A program made the translations under genes and the position numbers. The notes beneath the pieces were generated by a model that was given only the letters and a program-made list of their open reading frames with translations, ran no database searches and was not told the DNA's origin. Source: Alphaproteobacteria bacterium (GTDB lineage Bacteria > Planctomycetota > Phycisphaerae > UBA1845). Taken from it: a stretch of 64,000 nucleotides of DNA. Positions within the stretch are counted from its first letter, which is position 1; every line of letters begins with the position of its first letter. The stretch is from NCBI GenBank assembly GCA_028285105.1, contig JANQQE010000030.1:1-64000 (forward strand). The letters run 5' to 3'. Below are positions 20,301-27,987 of this stretch, in pieces.

Positions 20301-21145
20301 ACCGTACCATCAGCATCGCGATCGAACGGACGCGCGTTGCCAGTCGCCGACAATGCCTGCGTCTTGCTGAAACACATGAACATGAAAATATCGTTGAGCG
20401 AATCGATACCACCGGTCACGACCATGTCGCTCTTACCGGTGGCCAACTCCATCGCCCCGAGATGCAGCGCACTTAGCGAACTCGCACACGCCGCATCGAC
20501 GACGCAGTTCGTGCCATGCAAATCCAAGCGGTTCGCAATGCGGCCAGCCACCACGTTACCCAGCAGACCGGGGAACGAATTTTCCTGCCATCCGACGTAA
20601 CTATTCGAAATGCGTTTGACGACATCGTTCGCGACGGAATCTTCAACGCCTGCATCCTTGAGCGCCTTGCGCCAGTGCGGATGCCCGAGGCGCGCCCCCA
20701 GCGGAATCACCAGTTCAAGCGTACCGGTCACACCCATGATCACGCTGGTACGCGAATGATCGTGCCCTTCGCGATCGTAGTAACCGGAGTCCTCAAGAGC
20801 GGCCTTGGCGGTGACCAATCCCAGCAATTGCGCGGTATCGGTCGCTTCCAGAATGCTCGGCGGAATTCCAAACTCGGTTGGATCGAAATCGACAGCCGAC
20901 AAAAACGAACCACGCTTGCAGTAGGTCATGTCCGGCGCTTTGGGATCGTCATCAAAGTACGAATCGATCGGCCAATGCGTATCGGGCACGTCGGTGACGG
21001 CATCTTCCAGCCCGCGAATCAATCGCCAGTAGTTCTTAACGCCAGCCGCCTTCGGAAACAGGCAGGCCATCCCGACAATCGCGATGGGCTCCGGCGATTC
21101 GATCGATCCGTTTGCGGCGGTCGGATGTTGGTTCTTTTTCGACAA
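14369..21145 (-). CDS. pfaA: PfaA-like PUFA/secondary lipid synthase (KS-AT-3xACP-KR-DH)
   Basis: About 2258 residues. Ketosynthase at 25-460 with active Cys in VVDAACASS near 215; malonyl acyltransferase at about 550-870 (FVFPGQGSQYIGM, GHSFGE near 685); a long Pro/Ala/Gln-rich linker; three tandem acyl carrier domains, each with LEADLGIDSIKRVEIL, the phosphopantetheine Ser falling near 1195, 1297 and 1398; ketoreductase from about 1680 (VVVSGGARGVTGE); and a C-terminal polyketide-type dehydratase with HPFLASHQLSGKAVLPMA near 1983. Marine PfaA proteins often carry five or more ACPs, so three is low. The TTG at 21145 is preferred as start because GGAG lies eight bases upstream; the frame is open to 21190. 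It sits between pfaD and pfaC, touching pfaC. A phosphopantetheinyl transferase (pfaE) must be supplied from elsewhere. Confidence 0.93.
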   Translation of the reverse strand: MSKKNQHPTAANGSIESPEPIAIVGMACLFPKAAGVKNYWRLIRGLEDAVTDVPDTHWPIDSYFDDDPKAPDMTYCKRGSFLSAVDFDPTEFGIPPSILEATDTAQLLGLVTAKAALEDSGYYDREGHDHSRTSVIMGVTGTLELVIPLGARLGHPHWRKALKDAGVEDSVANDVVKRISNSYVGWQENSFPGLLGNVVAGRIANRLDLHGTNCVVDAACASSLSALHLGAMELATGKSDMVVTGGIDSLNDIFMFMCFSKTQALSATGNARPFDRDADGTVIGEGSGVLVMKRLADAERDGDTIHAVLKGVGTSSDGRSQSIYAPRASGQARALRDAYRRARVQPSQVGLVEAHGTGTKVGDATEFEALKTVYSESINQNADVAPWCAVGSVKSQIGHTKAAAGAASLVKTVIALRNRVLPGTIKVESPNPKMTDSDSPFYINTETRPWLTKDNQLRRAAVSSFGFGGSNFHAVLEEYPQTDRKPAWDGSVEILALSANVKTTLQKEVETWRSRLSQGVKPAEFAREASESRRAFDSKHVHRLVVVIDDLSKAKDLLADVTTKLQSPDSPSSWNRSTAYYASGSKPGKLAFVFPGQGSQYIGMASDMACVFPESLDAFAIQPDGMDQPIGSFICPPPSFDAAKRDADNDSLRQTDVAQPALAAAELAYLRILENFAVRADTVAGHSFGELTALRAAGRINDDTLCQLARQRGKLMREGDGDRGTMLAVHASAGAVAELIEDQKIDVVLANCNGPKQVVLSGTKEGIQKAANACRQREWRVSKIDVAAAFHSPLMRDAAIKFRKVLDGIEFHNGSIEVYANRSGGVYPDAKTAALDVLAGQLDATVRFEEQIEAMYASGVRTFLEVGPKRVLCGLIKSILGDRNHKTIAVDDSSSRKDGVFDLACAIGQLAAQGHAVELSGWEDEPQETRKAKMAIPIHGINYRAPYKELPPAAPKSKTQPMHSNPVPPRETVQPTKPVASTEVSIGRPVHTESKAMPQNHSHVPEHVPASTPASQSNAPSSQHLSDVFKVVEEGIRAMQSLQQQTATAHQRFLEGQEEAQRSFQKVIQSQQQMFAQMGGAAGMASQTAQQAPAMPAPVVARPVQAPVQAPTAPTPATATKVKPVAEPVAESLRAVAEHKQVEQKQPAEQVEAKSAVSSANDQVATTLLEVVSELTGYPTEMIDVSMDLEADLGIDSIKRVEILASVQERMPNLSTIDSSELGSLRTLQDILSEMGVADSNASPASTTQAVPAESAPTESVASSPIRGVLLDVVAELTGYPVEMLDVTMDLEADLGIDSIKRVEILAAVQERQPELAAIDSSELGSLRTLEDILKQFGAEASASDAVQSEDAPAHATGESSGEVQSVLLDVVSQLTGYPVEMLDMDMDLEADLGIDSIKRVEILAGVQEREPSLKSVDSSELGSMRTLRDIIAQLDGGSSTVVSSPVATESTTANAESIVESAEVARQVLVARVLEPAVGQPICIAAGYELWIIDDGTSLSKSIAEKLTAQGIAARVVGSSDPVDGEACAPVGGVIHVVGPASYNESGLMTSVTEQVKDAFRMTKELAADIQAAAKEGGALLATVSRMDGSFGLTESQFDPNQGGLAGLAKTCAIEWPDVHCRSLDVDASMGQGADVAERIICELSAPGPIEVGVTSDGRFGLDLEERKVAVKPMPLVKGDVVVVSGGARGVTGETAIALAEASKAHFVLLGRSSEPFAEPAWAAGLTDEGLLKRAVLQNEFASSKKPSPSELEAAYRRHAANREINATLDRIQSVGGTAEYRSVNVCDRDQVAGVISDVRKSRGPIRGLIHGAGVIEDAFIADKDPTAFDRVFDTKVQGFDALLNAAGDDPRVIVLFSSVSGRFGRQGQVDYAMANEVLNKIASVESRRRNDCKVVAMNWGPWDGGMVTPTLRKQFEREGVFLIPLQAGAKCLVDEICCDDTSATEVLIGGGFDQAQAPSNQSASASGGRQATMTAFERSVSVADHPFLASHQLSGKAVLPMAMIVEWLGHAALHTNPGLKLKGLSELRVFKGVIVGDDAVDVEVMVSRPESDQSNLLVTTELRSRQANGQSVLHARATARLGDQRDDAPSIKEPSGLTTESFKGTAQSIYSDVLFHDADFHAIETVEGIGSDGMVASIKAAPKPAAWIDSPLRGTWLTDPLVIDGVLQLGIVWQHAKTGHLSLPGYVANFEQYADRFPEGAVRCALHVRESSSSRVVADAYLSDKSGKLIAKLDGCTWTTNAQLADAFGKVSSRSA

Positions 21146-21253
21146 GACTACATCTCCAAATAAAACGCGTCGGCCAATGCCTCCCTGCAAATCGTCGCAA
21201 GACCGTTCAACCAGTGCACAGTGTCACGACGTGGCACGCGGGTTCTTGTAAAC

Positions 21254-22897
21254 TCATACCGCCAATCGCGGTTTGTACTGCATTGCCTCTGGCGGAACAG
21301 GAACGCCTTGAGCGCGAAGCATGTTGGCTCGCGTCAGGACGGTTGCTCCGTTCATTAAGTTTTTTGCTACGGTGACAGCTTTGCGGTTCTCGGGCACTTC
21401 CAACTCGGTTCCGCGAACCCATTCGTTAAACGCACCCATCGACGGACCGCACCAAACCTGAAAGTCGGCTTGTCTCGATGCGTCACCGGAGTTCGCCCAG
21501 TTCGACGACTGCCCCAGATACGATCTGAAAATAAGCGCCATCTTGTGCTTGGGATCGCGCTCGGCTTTTTGAATTTGTGCGGGATCGCGCGTTGCAAAGT
21601 ACGCGACGGTGTTTTGCCACGCTTCGTCGATCGTGCAGCGCAGGTAGTCGCGTTCGAGCGACGCCTTATTCGCAGGCGGTATTTCATCCAAACTTGCAAA
21701 CGTGCGGTACCATTCGTAGAGCTTTTTCGCGCGCATCGCGAACATCGTGCCACGCTTGAGTACCTGCACCTGCACGCCCATTTCAAACATGTCAGCCGCC
21801 GGGGCCATGATGACGTCGGCTTGGCTGGCGTCGGCGAGCATCTTTCGCACGAGGTCGCACGTTCCCGATTCGACGCACGCCTGATTGATCGTACCCGTCA
21901 GCACATAGGCAGCCCCCATCGCGAAGGCGGCTGCCACCGACGATGGTGTTGCAATTCCGCCTGCCGCTCCGACGCGTAACGATTGACGATAGCCATGTTG
22001 CTGCTGCATCGTGTCTCGCAGTGCGAGCATCGTCGGCAAGAGCGCGAGGGCTGGACGGTTGTCGGTATGTCCGCCGCTGTCTGCTTCTGCGGTGATGTCG
22101 CTGGCGACGGGAATCTCGCGGGCCATATCTGCCTGCGCCTCGGTGATGTCTCCACTTGCGACGAGTTTTGCAAGCATGTCATCGGGCGGCGGTGCGAGAA
22201 AGCGCTTCGCCACTTCGACGCGCGATACTTTCGCAACCACGCGATTCGGTGTGACGACCATTCCATCAGCGTCTCGCGAAATGCCAGCCACCCGATACCG
22301 AATCAGCGGTAAGGTCAAACCGAGGAATGCGGCTGCACTGACGCAACGCACGCCGTACTGCAAATAGAGGTCAACAATCCGCGACTCGAGCGCCGCATCG
22401 TCGGGACTGTGAATCAGATTGAAACCGTACGGCTGATCGCCGATTTCAGATTGAATCGTTTGGATCGCCTTCTCGACGCGCTCGGGACTCAGACCTGCCG
22501 CCCCAAAGAAACCCATCATGCCCGTGCGGGACATCGATATCACCAATCGCTCAGAGGCAATCCCGTTGGCCATCGCTCCGGAAACGTATGCTAGCTTCAC
22601 GCCCATCTCTTCGCGAAACGTTGCATCGCCAAGTTGCTCGGGGGCTACCGGTGGAACGTACGCAATGATTCGATGCGGCGCACCGTTCGACTCACTTCCC
22701 AAGGTGGCCGTACCAGAATCCGTCACACCAACTTGCCCATCGACATCAACGACAAAGATCGGTTTATCTGAATTGTGCAAGAGTGCCGTCAACGCATCGG
22801 CACCGAATTGGATATCACCGGGCTCGCCATTCCAAACCCCGCGCGCCTGCGTGGATGCAGTTTGGTTAGACGATTGAGTAGAAGAAAGCGTTAGCAC
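21254..22897 (-). CDS. pfaD: PfaD-like FMN enoyl reductase
   Basis: A 547-residue flavin TIM-barrel protein of the PfaD/2-nitropropane dioxygenase-like group, the stand-alone enoyl reductase of PUFA synthases. Recognisable pieces are DKPIFVVDVDGQVGVT, YVSGAMANGIASERLVISMS, GMMGFFGAAGL, PYGFNLIHSP, SDITAEADSGGHTDNRPALAL, VGAAGGIATPSSVAAAFAMG, AAYVLTGTINQAC and APAADMFEMGVQVQVLKRGT. The complete C-terminal domain (WQVWCGPSMGAFNEW-like) is present. It is the first gene of the operon; the GTG start at 22897 has AGGAA about nine bases upstream. The pfaD-first order equals the myxobacterial pfa1-pfa2-pfa3 layout, unlike the marine gammaproteobacterial order. ispH ends 95 bases upstream on the same strand, so some read-through is possible. 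Confidence 0.95.
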   Translation of the reverse strand: MLTLSSTQSSNQTASTQARGVWNGEPGDIQFGADALTALLHNSDKPIFVVDVDGQVGVTDSGTATLGSESNGAPHRIIAYVPPVAPEQLGDATFREEMGVKLAYVSGAMANGIASERLVISMSRTGMMGFFGAAGLSPERVEKAIQTIQSEIGDQPYGFNLIHSPDDAALESRIVDLYLQYGVRCVSAAAFLGLTLPLIRYRVAGISRDADGMVVTPNRVVAKVSRVEVAKRFLAPPPDDMLAKLVASGDITEAQADMAREIPVASDITAEADSGGHTDNRPALALLPTMLALRDTMQQQHGYRQSLRVGAAGGIATPSSVAAAFAMGAAYVLTGTINQACVESGTCDLVRKMLADASQADVIMAPAADMFEMGVQVQVLKRGTMFAMRAKKLYEWYRTFASLDEIPPANKASLERDYLRCTIDEAWQNTVAYFATRDPAQIQKAERDPKHKMALIFRSYLGQSSNWANSGDASRQADFQVWCGPSMGAFNEWVRGTELEVPENRKAVTVAKNLMNGATVLTRANMLRAQGVPVPPEAMQYKPRLAV

Positions 22898-22992
22898 CGT
22901 TACAGATTCCTGATTTTTTTAGTGATTGCTTAACTGCGGATTCTTGCGTGTACTTGTCCCGCGCCGGAACCACTGCACGCTTTTTAAGGTTT

Positions 22993-23958
22993 TTATTTTG
23001 TCGCCGGTTGACGATCCGGGAAATTCGCTTCGGCTTCTTTAAGCACAAGCGGAAGTTGAAACACCACGTTTTCTTCAGCCGTGGTACACATGCGAACGTC
23101 ACCCGCGCCGAGTTCTTTCAAACGCATAATCACCGATTGCACGACTTCGTCCGGCGTACTCGCGCCACCGGTGAGTCCGACGAGATCCACGCCTTCAAGC
23201 CATGCAGGATCAAGTTCACTTGCGTTGTCGATGCGATAACCCGGCACATTGCGCCGCTCAGCCACCTCCACCAATCGAGCCGCATTGCTCGAATTGTGCG
23301 ACCCCACCACCAACAGCAGTCCTATGCCCGTCTCGCACATTTCCTTTACCGCATCCTGGCGGTTCTGCGTGGCATAGCAGATGTCTTCGGTCGGTGGTAA
23401 TTCAAGATGCGGATAGCGCTCGCGCAACGCATTGACCACAACCTTGGTGTCATCAACGCTAAGCGTCGTTTGCATCAGCACCATCAACTTCTTATCCAAC
23501 GGTAACTCGACGGTTCCGGCTTGCTCGACGTCTTCGACCAACGTCATGTCCTTGGGAGCATGACCCATCGTGCCCTCGACCTCTTCGTGACCTTTGCGGC
23601 CAATGAACGCGATGTGATACCCTTCCTTCACAAACCGCAGCACCTCAAGATGAACTTTCGTCACCAACGGACACGACGCATCGATCACCCGAAGTTCGCG
23701 ATCCTTGGCCTCTTCATGAATCGAAGGCGCAACCCCGTGGGCACTGAACACCACCAGCGACGCTTCCGGCACTTCGGAAAGTTCTTCAACGAAGACTGCA
23801 CCGAGTTCGCGCAGGCGATTCACCACGAACTGGTTATGGACAATTTCTTTGCGAACGTAGACCGGCGCACCGAACGTCTCTATCGCCAGTTCCACAATCT
23901 GGACAGCCCGATCAACTCCGGCGCAGTAACAACGTGGATTGGCAAGCAGGATATCCAT
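22993..23958 (-). CDS. ispH: 4-hydroxy-3-methylbut-2-enyl diphosphate reductase
   Basis: IspH (LytB) carries out the last step of the MEP isoprenoid pathway, reducing HMBPP to IPP and DMAPP with a [4Fe-4S] cluster. The 321-residue protein keeps the three cluster cysteines: Cys in NPRCYCAGVDRA, in DASCPLVTKVH, and the Cys of ENVVFQLP-preceding region (RMCTTAEENVVFQLP lies after the third; the third ligand is in EDICYATQNRQ). VRKEIVHN, FSAHGVAP and GSHNSSNA are also diagnostic. The Met at 23958 is chosen because the sequence begins MDILLANPRC as in relatives; the frame is open to 24012. The partner pathway gene ispF is at 41916. The tRNA-Leu gene lies upstream on the same strand. Confidence 0.95.
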   Translation of the reverse strand: MDILLANPRCYCAGVDRAVQIVELAIETFGAPVYVRKEIVHNQFVVNRLRELGAVFVEELSEVPEASLVVFSAHGVAPSIHEEAKDRELRVIDASCPLVTKVHLEVLRFVKEGYHIAFIGRKGHEEVEGTMGHAPKDMTLVEDVEQAGTVELPLDKKLMVLMQTTLSVDDTKVVVNALRERYPHLELPPTEDICYATQNRQDAVKEMCETGIGLLLVVGSHNSSNAARLVEVAERRNVPGYRIDNASELDPAWLEGVDLVGLTGGASTPDEVVQSVIMRLKELGAGDVRMCTTAEENVVFQLPLVLKEAEANFPDRQPATK

Positions 23959-24117
23959 CAGTCTCTCGTGTGAGGCACCAGACCCGGTCAAGGACGTGCC
24001 GGGCCCGGGCACTCTCTCGGTGGGCCGTTATTTCGAATCAGGCATCAAATCAAACTTCGAACTCAAACATCTGTGGCCGGATGCATCCGATTCGATCGCG
24101 CTTCCGGTTTGTCTTAT

Positions 24118-24201
24118 TGCCGGAGGTGGGAATCGAACCCACACTCTGTTGCCAGAACAGGATTTTGAATCCTGCGCGTCTGCCAATTCCGCCACTCCGG
24201 C
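24118..24201 (-). tRNA. tRNA-Leu(CAA)
   Basis: The reverse complement folds as a class II tRNA: acceptor GCCGGAG paired with CTCCGGC, discriminator A, D-arm GCGGAATTGGCAGACGC, anticodon stem CAGGA/TCCTG with loop TTCAAAA (anticodon CAA, reading UUG), a long variable arm, and T-loop GGGTTCGATTCCC. The 3' CCA is not encoded. Length 84. Confidence 0.95.
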
Positions 24202-24902
24202 TGATGCCCGAACCGTCGCGCCAATTCGTCGCCGGCACACCACATTGGGCTCATGTCTGACAAGGACTTACGTCGATCCCGGCGAACCGGTGGATTGGCA
24301 CCGCACTCAAGCTGTACCGCCACCCCGCCTAAGCCCCGGTACTCTATCGCAGGCAGTCAAAAACGTAAAGGATTGCCCGGATTGCAACTTTCCCAAATTC
24401 ACCCCTTACCCGACCCTTCCGATGCCGTCATCTCACAAGGCCATCGGGCAATTGGTGCCCTGTTAGACGCGATTTTGATGCATTGCCTGCGGTGGGACGA
24501 ATCTTGTCGCGATCGGTTCTACTCTCGCAGGCTCATTGGTGTTCGCAACCGCTCGTCATTTTGCGATTCGGTACGCAACCTTTTGCTACTGCTTTCCTTT
24601 GGCCATATGGCTGCCTAGCATCAGATGGTGGTCGCACTGCTGCAATGGGCGGAGGCAGCGCAATCATGCCGAACCCTTTGATCCGATCTCACATTGTTCC
24701 ATCCAGGTGAACGAGAAGTAACAACTTCGCACGGGCCAACCGTCTTCGGTATCCCTGCGCGCGAGCAACTAATGTCGCCGCAATATGAGCCGATAGCGAA
24801 CCATGGGCGAATAACCCGCACGAACTGCACAGATGGTGCAGACAGATGAGGCAGACGATTGCGCCGCTTGGTCGTTTTGGCGCGTCAATCGAATGGAAAG
24901 CA
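24202..24902. other. Intergenic region without a supportable gene
   Basis: About 700 bases between tRNA-Leu (minus strand) and the HTH-receiver gene (plus strand). Several open frames cross it on both strands but none has a plausible protein composition, start signal or recognisable motif. I see no repeat or RNA gene in it. It may hold the tRNA promoter and a long leader of the downstream gene. Confidence 0.45.
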
Positions 24903-25535
24903 ATGGGTAATACGCAAGACAACAAGCTGTCTCGACCGGCCAACGGCACCAGTCGGAAAGCCGTCCTGACCACTGGCCAAGTGGCGAAAATTTGCAGTGT
25001 CGCACCGCGTACCGTTTCCAAATGGTTCGACAGCGGGCAGCTTCGCGGATATCGCATCCCCGGCAGCAAGGATCGCCGCATTCCCGTTGATCAACTCGTG
25101 CGCTTCATGAAGGAACATGGCATCCCAACCGACGGTCTGGAACTCGATTCGCTGAATGTGTTAATCGTAGACAACGATGCCGGATTTTCATCCGTACTGA
25201 CCGAAGCACTCAGTGCCGGAGGAGACTATTCCGTCAACGTCGCCGACAGCGCCTTCGAAGCCGGTATCCTCGCCCAGCAACATCACCCGTCCGTCATTGT
25301 CGTAGACGTTTCACTGCACGACGTAGACGCCAAAAACATCGTCAAGACGCTCCGCTCCAACGAGCAACTAACCGACGCCAAACTCATCGCCGTAAGCGGC
25401 GCCCACACCGAAGGCCAATGCCAAAACCTGCTACAAGAAGGCTTCGCCGGCTTCCTCCGCAAACCCTTCGAAGTCAAACAACTCCAACAACTCATCGAAA
25501 AAGTAACAGCCAACGGCAGCACGCCGCACGCATAG
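24903..25535 (+). CDS. Response regulator with N-terminal excisionase/MerR-like HTH
   Basis: A 210-residue cytoplasmic regulator with the DNA-binding domain in front. Residues 20-75 (LTTGQVAKICSVAPRTVSKW, FDSGQLRGYRIPGSKDRRIP) are a helix-turn-helix of the excisionase/MerR kind. Residues 85-200 form a receiver domain: acidic pair in LIVDND, phospho-acceptor Asp135 in VIVVDVSL, the Thr/Ser position in AVSG, and Lys187 in FLRKPF. This HTH-first order is the reverse of the usual REC-HTH layout. The start at 24903 has GGAAAG just upstream; the frame is open to 24846. A cognate kinase is not adjacent; the soluble kinase at 4322 is a remote possibility only. Its target genes cannot be told from the sequence. 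Confidence 0.85.
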   Translation: MGNTQDNKLSRPANGTSRKAVLTTGQVAKICSVAPRTVSKWFDSGQLRGYRIPGSKDRRIPVDQLVRFMKEHGIPTDGLELDSLNVLIVDNDAGFSSVLTEALSAGGDYSVNVADSAFEAGILAQQHHPSVIVVDVSLHDVDAKNIVKTLRSNEQLTDAKLIAVSGAHTEGQCQNLLQEGFAGFLRKPFEVKQLQQLIEKVTANGSTPHA

Positions 25536-25548
25536 CTCTAGCCCCCCT

Positions 25549-25568
25549 TAGGATCCGCTGTTTGGACC
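25549..25568. repeat. Decayed single arm of the palindromic repeat
   Basis: TAGGATCCGCTGTTTGGACC matches the left arm of the elements at 4061 and 48472 with two changes that weaken the hairpin. No second arm follows. It lies 13 bases after the stop of the HTH-receiver gene, again a gene end. Confidence 0.6.
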
Positions 25569-25583
25569 ATTTGTGAATGCAAA

Positions 25584-26732
25584 TCAGGTTACGCGGCGCC
25601 GCAGTGCGACAATGCAGCCCAGTGCCAGCAATAAGAATGTCGCTGGTTCTGGAATGGTCGCAATCCATGCTTCCGAGTTCCCCATTGAGTTTATTCCGTT
25701 TCCTACAATCGTCGTTCCATCGGCGGAAATCCCGATTGCGTCGGACAAGTGCCAGCCCGTCAAGTCGAGTCCAAAGTCGGAGACCAAAATATCCTGGATC
25801 GAACGCATACCATTCACGATGTCCCAGATGAATGCTATCTGGCCGGACGCGGTACCAACGATGATCGACCCGTCTGCTGACAAACCCTTCGCTTCGCTAT
25901 GGAAGCTTCCACCTGGTAAATCTCCCAAACCGATCATTCCTTCTGTTTCGGTCCATTGAAACGCCTCGATCCCCGAAGCAGAAATGCTCCAGCCAACCAC
26001 GACTCCGCCGTCCGCAGATATGGCGGCGGGACGGCTTGCTGGAACTCCGCCAGGCAAATCACCCAATCCGACCATTCCACCGTCTGCCGTCCACCGAAAT
26101 GCGTTAGAATCAGAAACGCCTACGATGACAGAGCCGTCAGCCGAAACAGAAATTGCATTACTATGATTATCTGAAGCGTTGAGGCGGCCTAGGCCAACGA
26201 TACCGCCCCCATCTGTCCAACGAAATGCCTCACTGCCGGAATCGTTACTGCCCTGTCCGACCACAATTGAACCATCAGCTGAGACGCCATTTGCCACGCT
26301 ACCATATCCGCCGCCCGGAAAGTCGCCTAATCCCTCCATCCCGCTGTCGGCTGTCCAACGGAATGCTTCATAGCCCAACGCGGAATGGCCTTGTCCTACT
26401 ACTATTGAACCATCCGCAGATGTGGCATTCGCCCAACTGATTGTGCTGCCACCCTGCAAATCTCCCAAGCCAACCATCCCGCCATTGGCAGTCCAGCGAA
26501 ACGCTTGAGTCCCAGGAGTTGATACTTTTCCAACCACGACAGAACCGTCCGCCGACACTGCGTTCGCAGAGCTTACGTAGTGCACGGGCCCATCACCAAG
26601 TCCATGAAAACTCGCTACACCAGCCATCGCAGGATTCGGCAACAGCACACCAATTAAAACCAAAAATAGAATCCAATTTGCAGCTGAGTAAGTGTAGTGA
26701 AAAAGACTGAAATACCCTGTTGATCGAGTCAT
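25584..26732 (-). CDS. PEP-CTERM protein with HAF repeats
   Basis: A 382-residue exported protein. It has a long signal segment (ILFLVLIGVLLPNPAMAG), at least six repeats of the form AFRWTADGGMVGLGDLPGG followed by SADGSVVVG, which is the HAF repeat family (probably a beta-propeller-like exterior domain), and a C-terminal sorting tag VPEP-type: IPEPATFLLLALGCIVALRR plus basic end. The tag predicts processing by an exosortase and attachment or secretion outside the cell. Start at 26732 has GGAAG six bases before ATG; the frame is open to 26807. No exosortase is in the window. The second PEP-CTERM protein is at 40392. It lies after pdxA on the same strand with a gap of about 145 bases, probably its own unit. 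Confidence 0.9.
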   Translation of the reverse strand: MTRSTGYFSLFHYTYSAANWILFLVLIGVLLPNPAMAGVASFHGLGDGPVHYVSSANAVSADGSVVVGKVSTPGTQAFRWTANGGMVGLGDLQGGSTISWANATSADGSIVVGQGHSALGYEAFRWTADSGMEGLGDFPGGGYGSVANGVSADGSIVVGQGSNDSGSEAFRWTDGGGIVGLGRLNASDNHSNAISVSADGSVIVGVSDSNAFRWTADGGMVGLGDLPGGVPASRPAAISADGGVVVGWSISASGIEAFQWTETEGMIGLGDLPGGSFHSEAKGLSADGSIIVGTASGQIAFIWDIVNGMRSIQDILVSDFGLDLTGWHLSDAIGISADGTTIVGNGINSMGNSEAWIATIPEPATFLLLALGCIVALRRRVT

Positions 26733-26877
26733 TTGGTTCTTCCCAGCGAAGCTCAGCAACGCTTTTCCAGAAATCGACGAAAAAGCCGTAGAATCTTCTA
26801 CCGACAATTCTATTCTACTTGTCGGATTCCGTGATAATCAAGATGCGGCTAGGCATGTCGATTACAAATCCCGAACT

Positions 26878-27987
26878 TTAATTCTCATAAAGATGTTGTT
26901 GTATTGATTTTGTTTTTGGGGTTGGGTTGCGTTTGATGACTTGCTTCATGGGCGATGTTGCCAGATCGCATGCCAGCTTTAGTGCGGCTTTCATACTGCC
27001 TTCGTTGGCTTTGTTTTTGCCGGCTATGTCGTAGGCGGTGCCGTGGTCTACGCTGGTTCTGATGACAGGCACGCCGAGGCTTACGTTTACGGCTGAGTCG
27101 AAGTGCAGGAGTTTGACCGGGATCAGGCCCTGGTCGTGGTACATCGCCACGACGCCGTCGTACTTTCCCTTTGCGGCTTCAATAAACAGGGTGTCGGCTG
27201 GGAACGGGCCTTCGACATGGATGCCCACTTCGCCGGCTTGCACCATCGCGGGTTCGATGATTCGTCTTTCCTCATCGCCGAACTGCCCTTCCTCGCCGGC
27301 ATGGGGGTTCAATCCACACACCGCGATCCGGGGTCGTTCGATGCCCATGAATCTTCGCAGCCAATCATCCAGCAGATCGATCGGTTGGAACACGCGGCCG
27401 ATGGTGAACGAATTGCGCAACTCGAACAATCCCACGTGCGCACTTACGAGCGCCACCCGCAGCGGTCCGCCTACGAATGCCATCGTCACGCGGCGGCAAC
27501 GATACGCATCGGCTAAATACTCCGTGTGCCCAGGGAATCGAACGCGGGCCATCTTCCAACTGGTCTTGTTGATCGGTGCGGTCACCATCGCATTAACGAA
27601 GCCCGACTTGTTTGCGGCGACGGCTGCGTCGAGGAATTGTTTCGAAGCGGCCCCACCTTCGGGCGTCGGACATTTGGAAAACGTTGCGGGCAGTTCGTCG
27701 AAATCAGCCACGACCACGCCGCTGCGGACTTCTTCGATTTCGTCGTGCGGGAGGCGAAACCAGTACGGTGCGATTTCGGCTTGACCGGCTGCGTAGAGGA
27801 GCATCTCTTCCAGACCGTACACAATGAACCGCCCCAGCTTGCGAATCTCCGGATCGGCAAGGGCTTTGACGATAACCTCCGCACCGATTCCGCCCGGATC
27901 GCCCATCGTGATCGCGATCAACGGTTTGTTGGCCGCGTCACCGTTTTCGTTGGCTACGATATTCGGTTTGTCCGGTGGACGGTGCAT
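26878..27987 (-). CDS. pdxA: 4-hydroxythreonine-4-phosphate dehydrogenase
   Basis: PdxA oxidises 4-phosphohydroxy-L-threonine with NAD in pyridoxal phosphate synthesis. In the 369 residues I see KPLIAITMGDPGGIGAEVIV at the start, TAPINKTSWKMA, FPGHTEYLAD, the metal/substrate site CGLNPHAGEEGQFG, GPFPADTLF, VVAMYHDQGLIPVKLL and TSVDHGTAYDIAGK, all characteristic. The start ATG shares its A with the stop of ribE (TGATG), so the two are translationally coupled. An N-terminal tail of about 20 residues precedes the conserved start. Coupling of a B6 gene with a B2 gene makes sense as cofactor supply but is not a known pathway link. Confidence 0.95.
   Translation of the reverse strand: MHRPPDKPNIVANENGDAANKPLIAITMGDPGGIGAEVIVKALADPEIRKLGRFIVYGLEEMLLYAAGQAEIAPYWFRLPHDEIEEVRSGVVVADFDELPATFSKCPTPEGGAASKQFLDAAVAANKSGFVNAMVTAPINKTSWKMARVRFPGHTEYLADAYRCRRVTMAFVGGPLRVALVSAHVGLFELRNSFTIGRVFQPIDLLDDWLRRFMGIERPRIAVCGLNPHAGEEGQFGDEERRIIEPAMVQAGEVGIHVEGPFPADTLFIEAAKGKYDGVVAMYHDQGLIPVKLLHFDSAVNVSLGVPVIRTSVDHGTAYDIAGKNKANEGSMKAALKLACDLATSPMKQVIKRNPTPKTKSIQQHLYEN

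Noticed and set aside
24202-24846. Open frames after tRNA-Leu as small genes
   Set aside because: Composition is Arg/Ser/Cys-rich in the manner of random frames, no ribosome binding site precedes them, and frames on both strands overlap equally.
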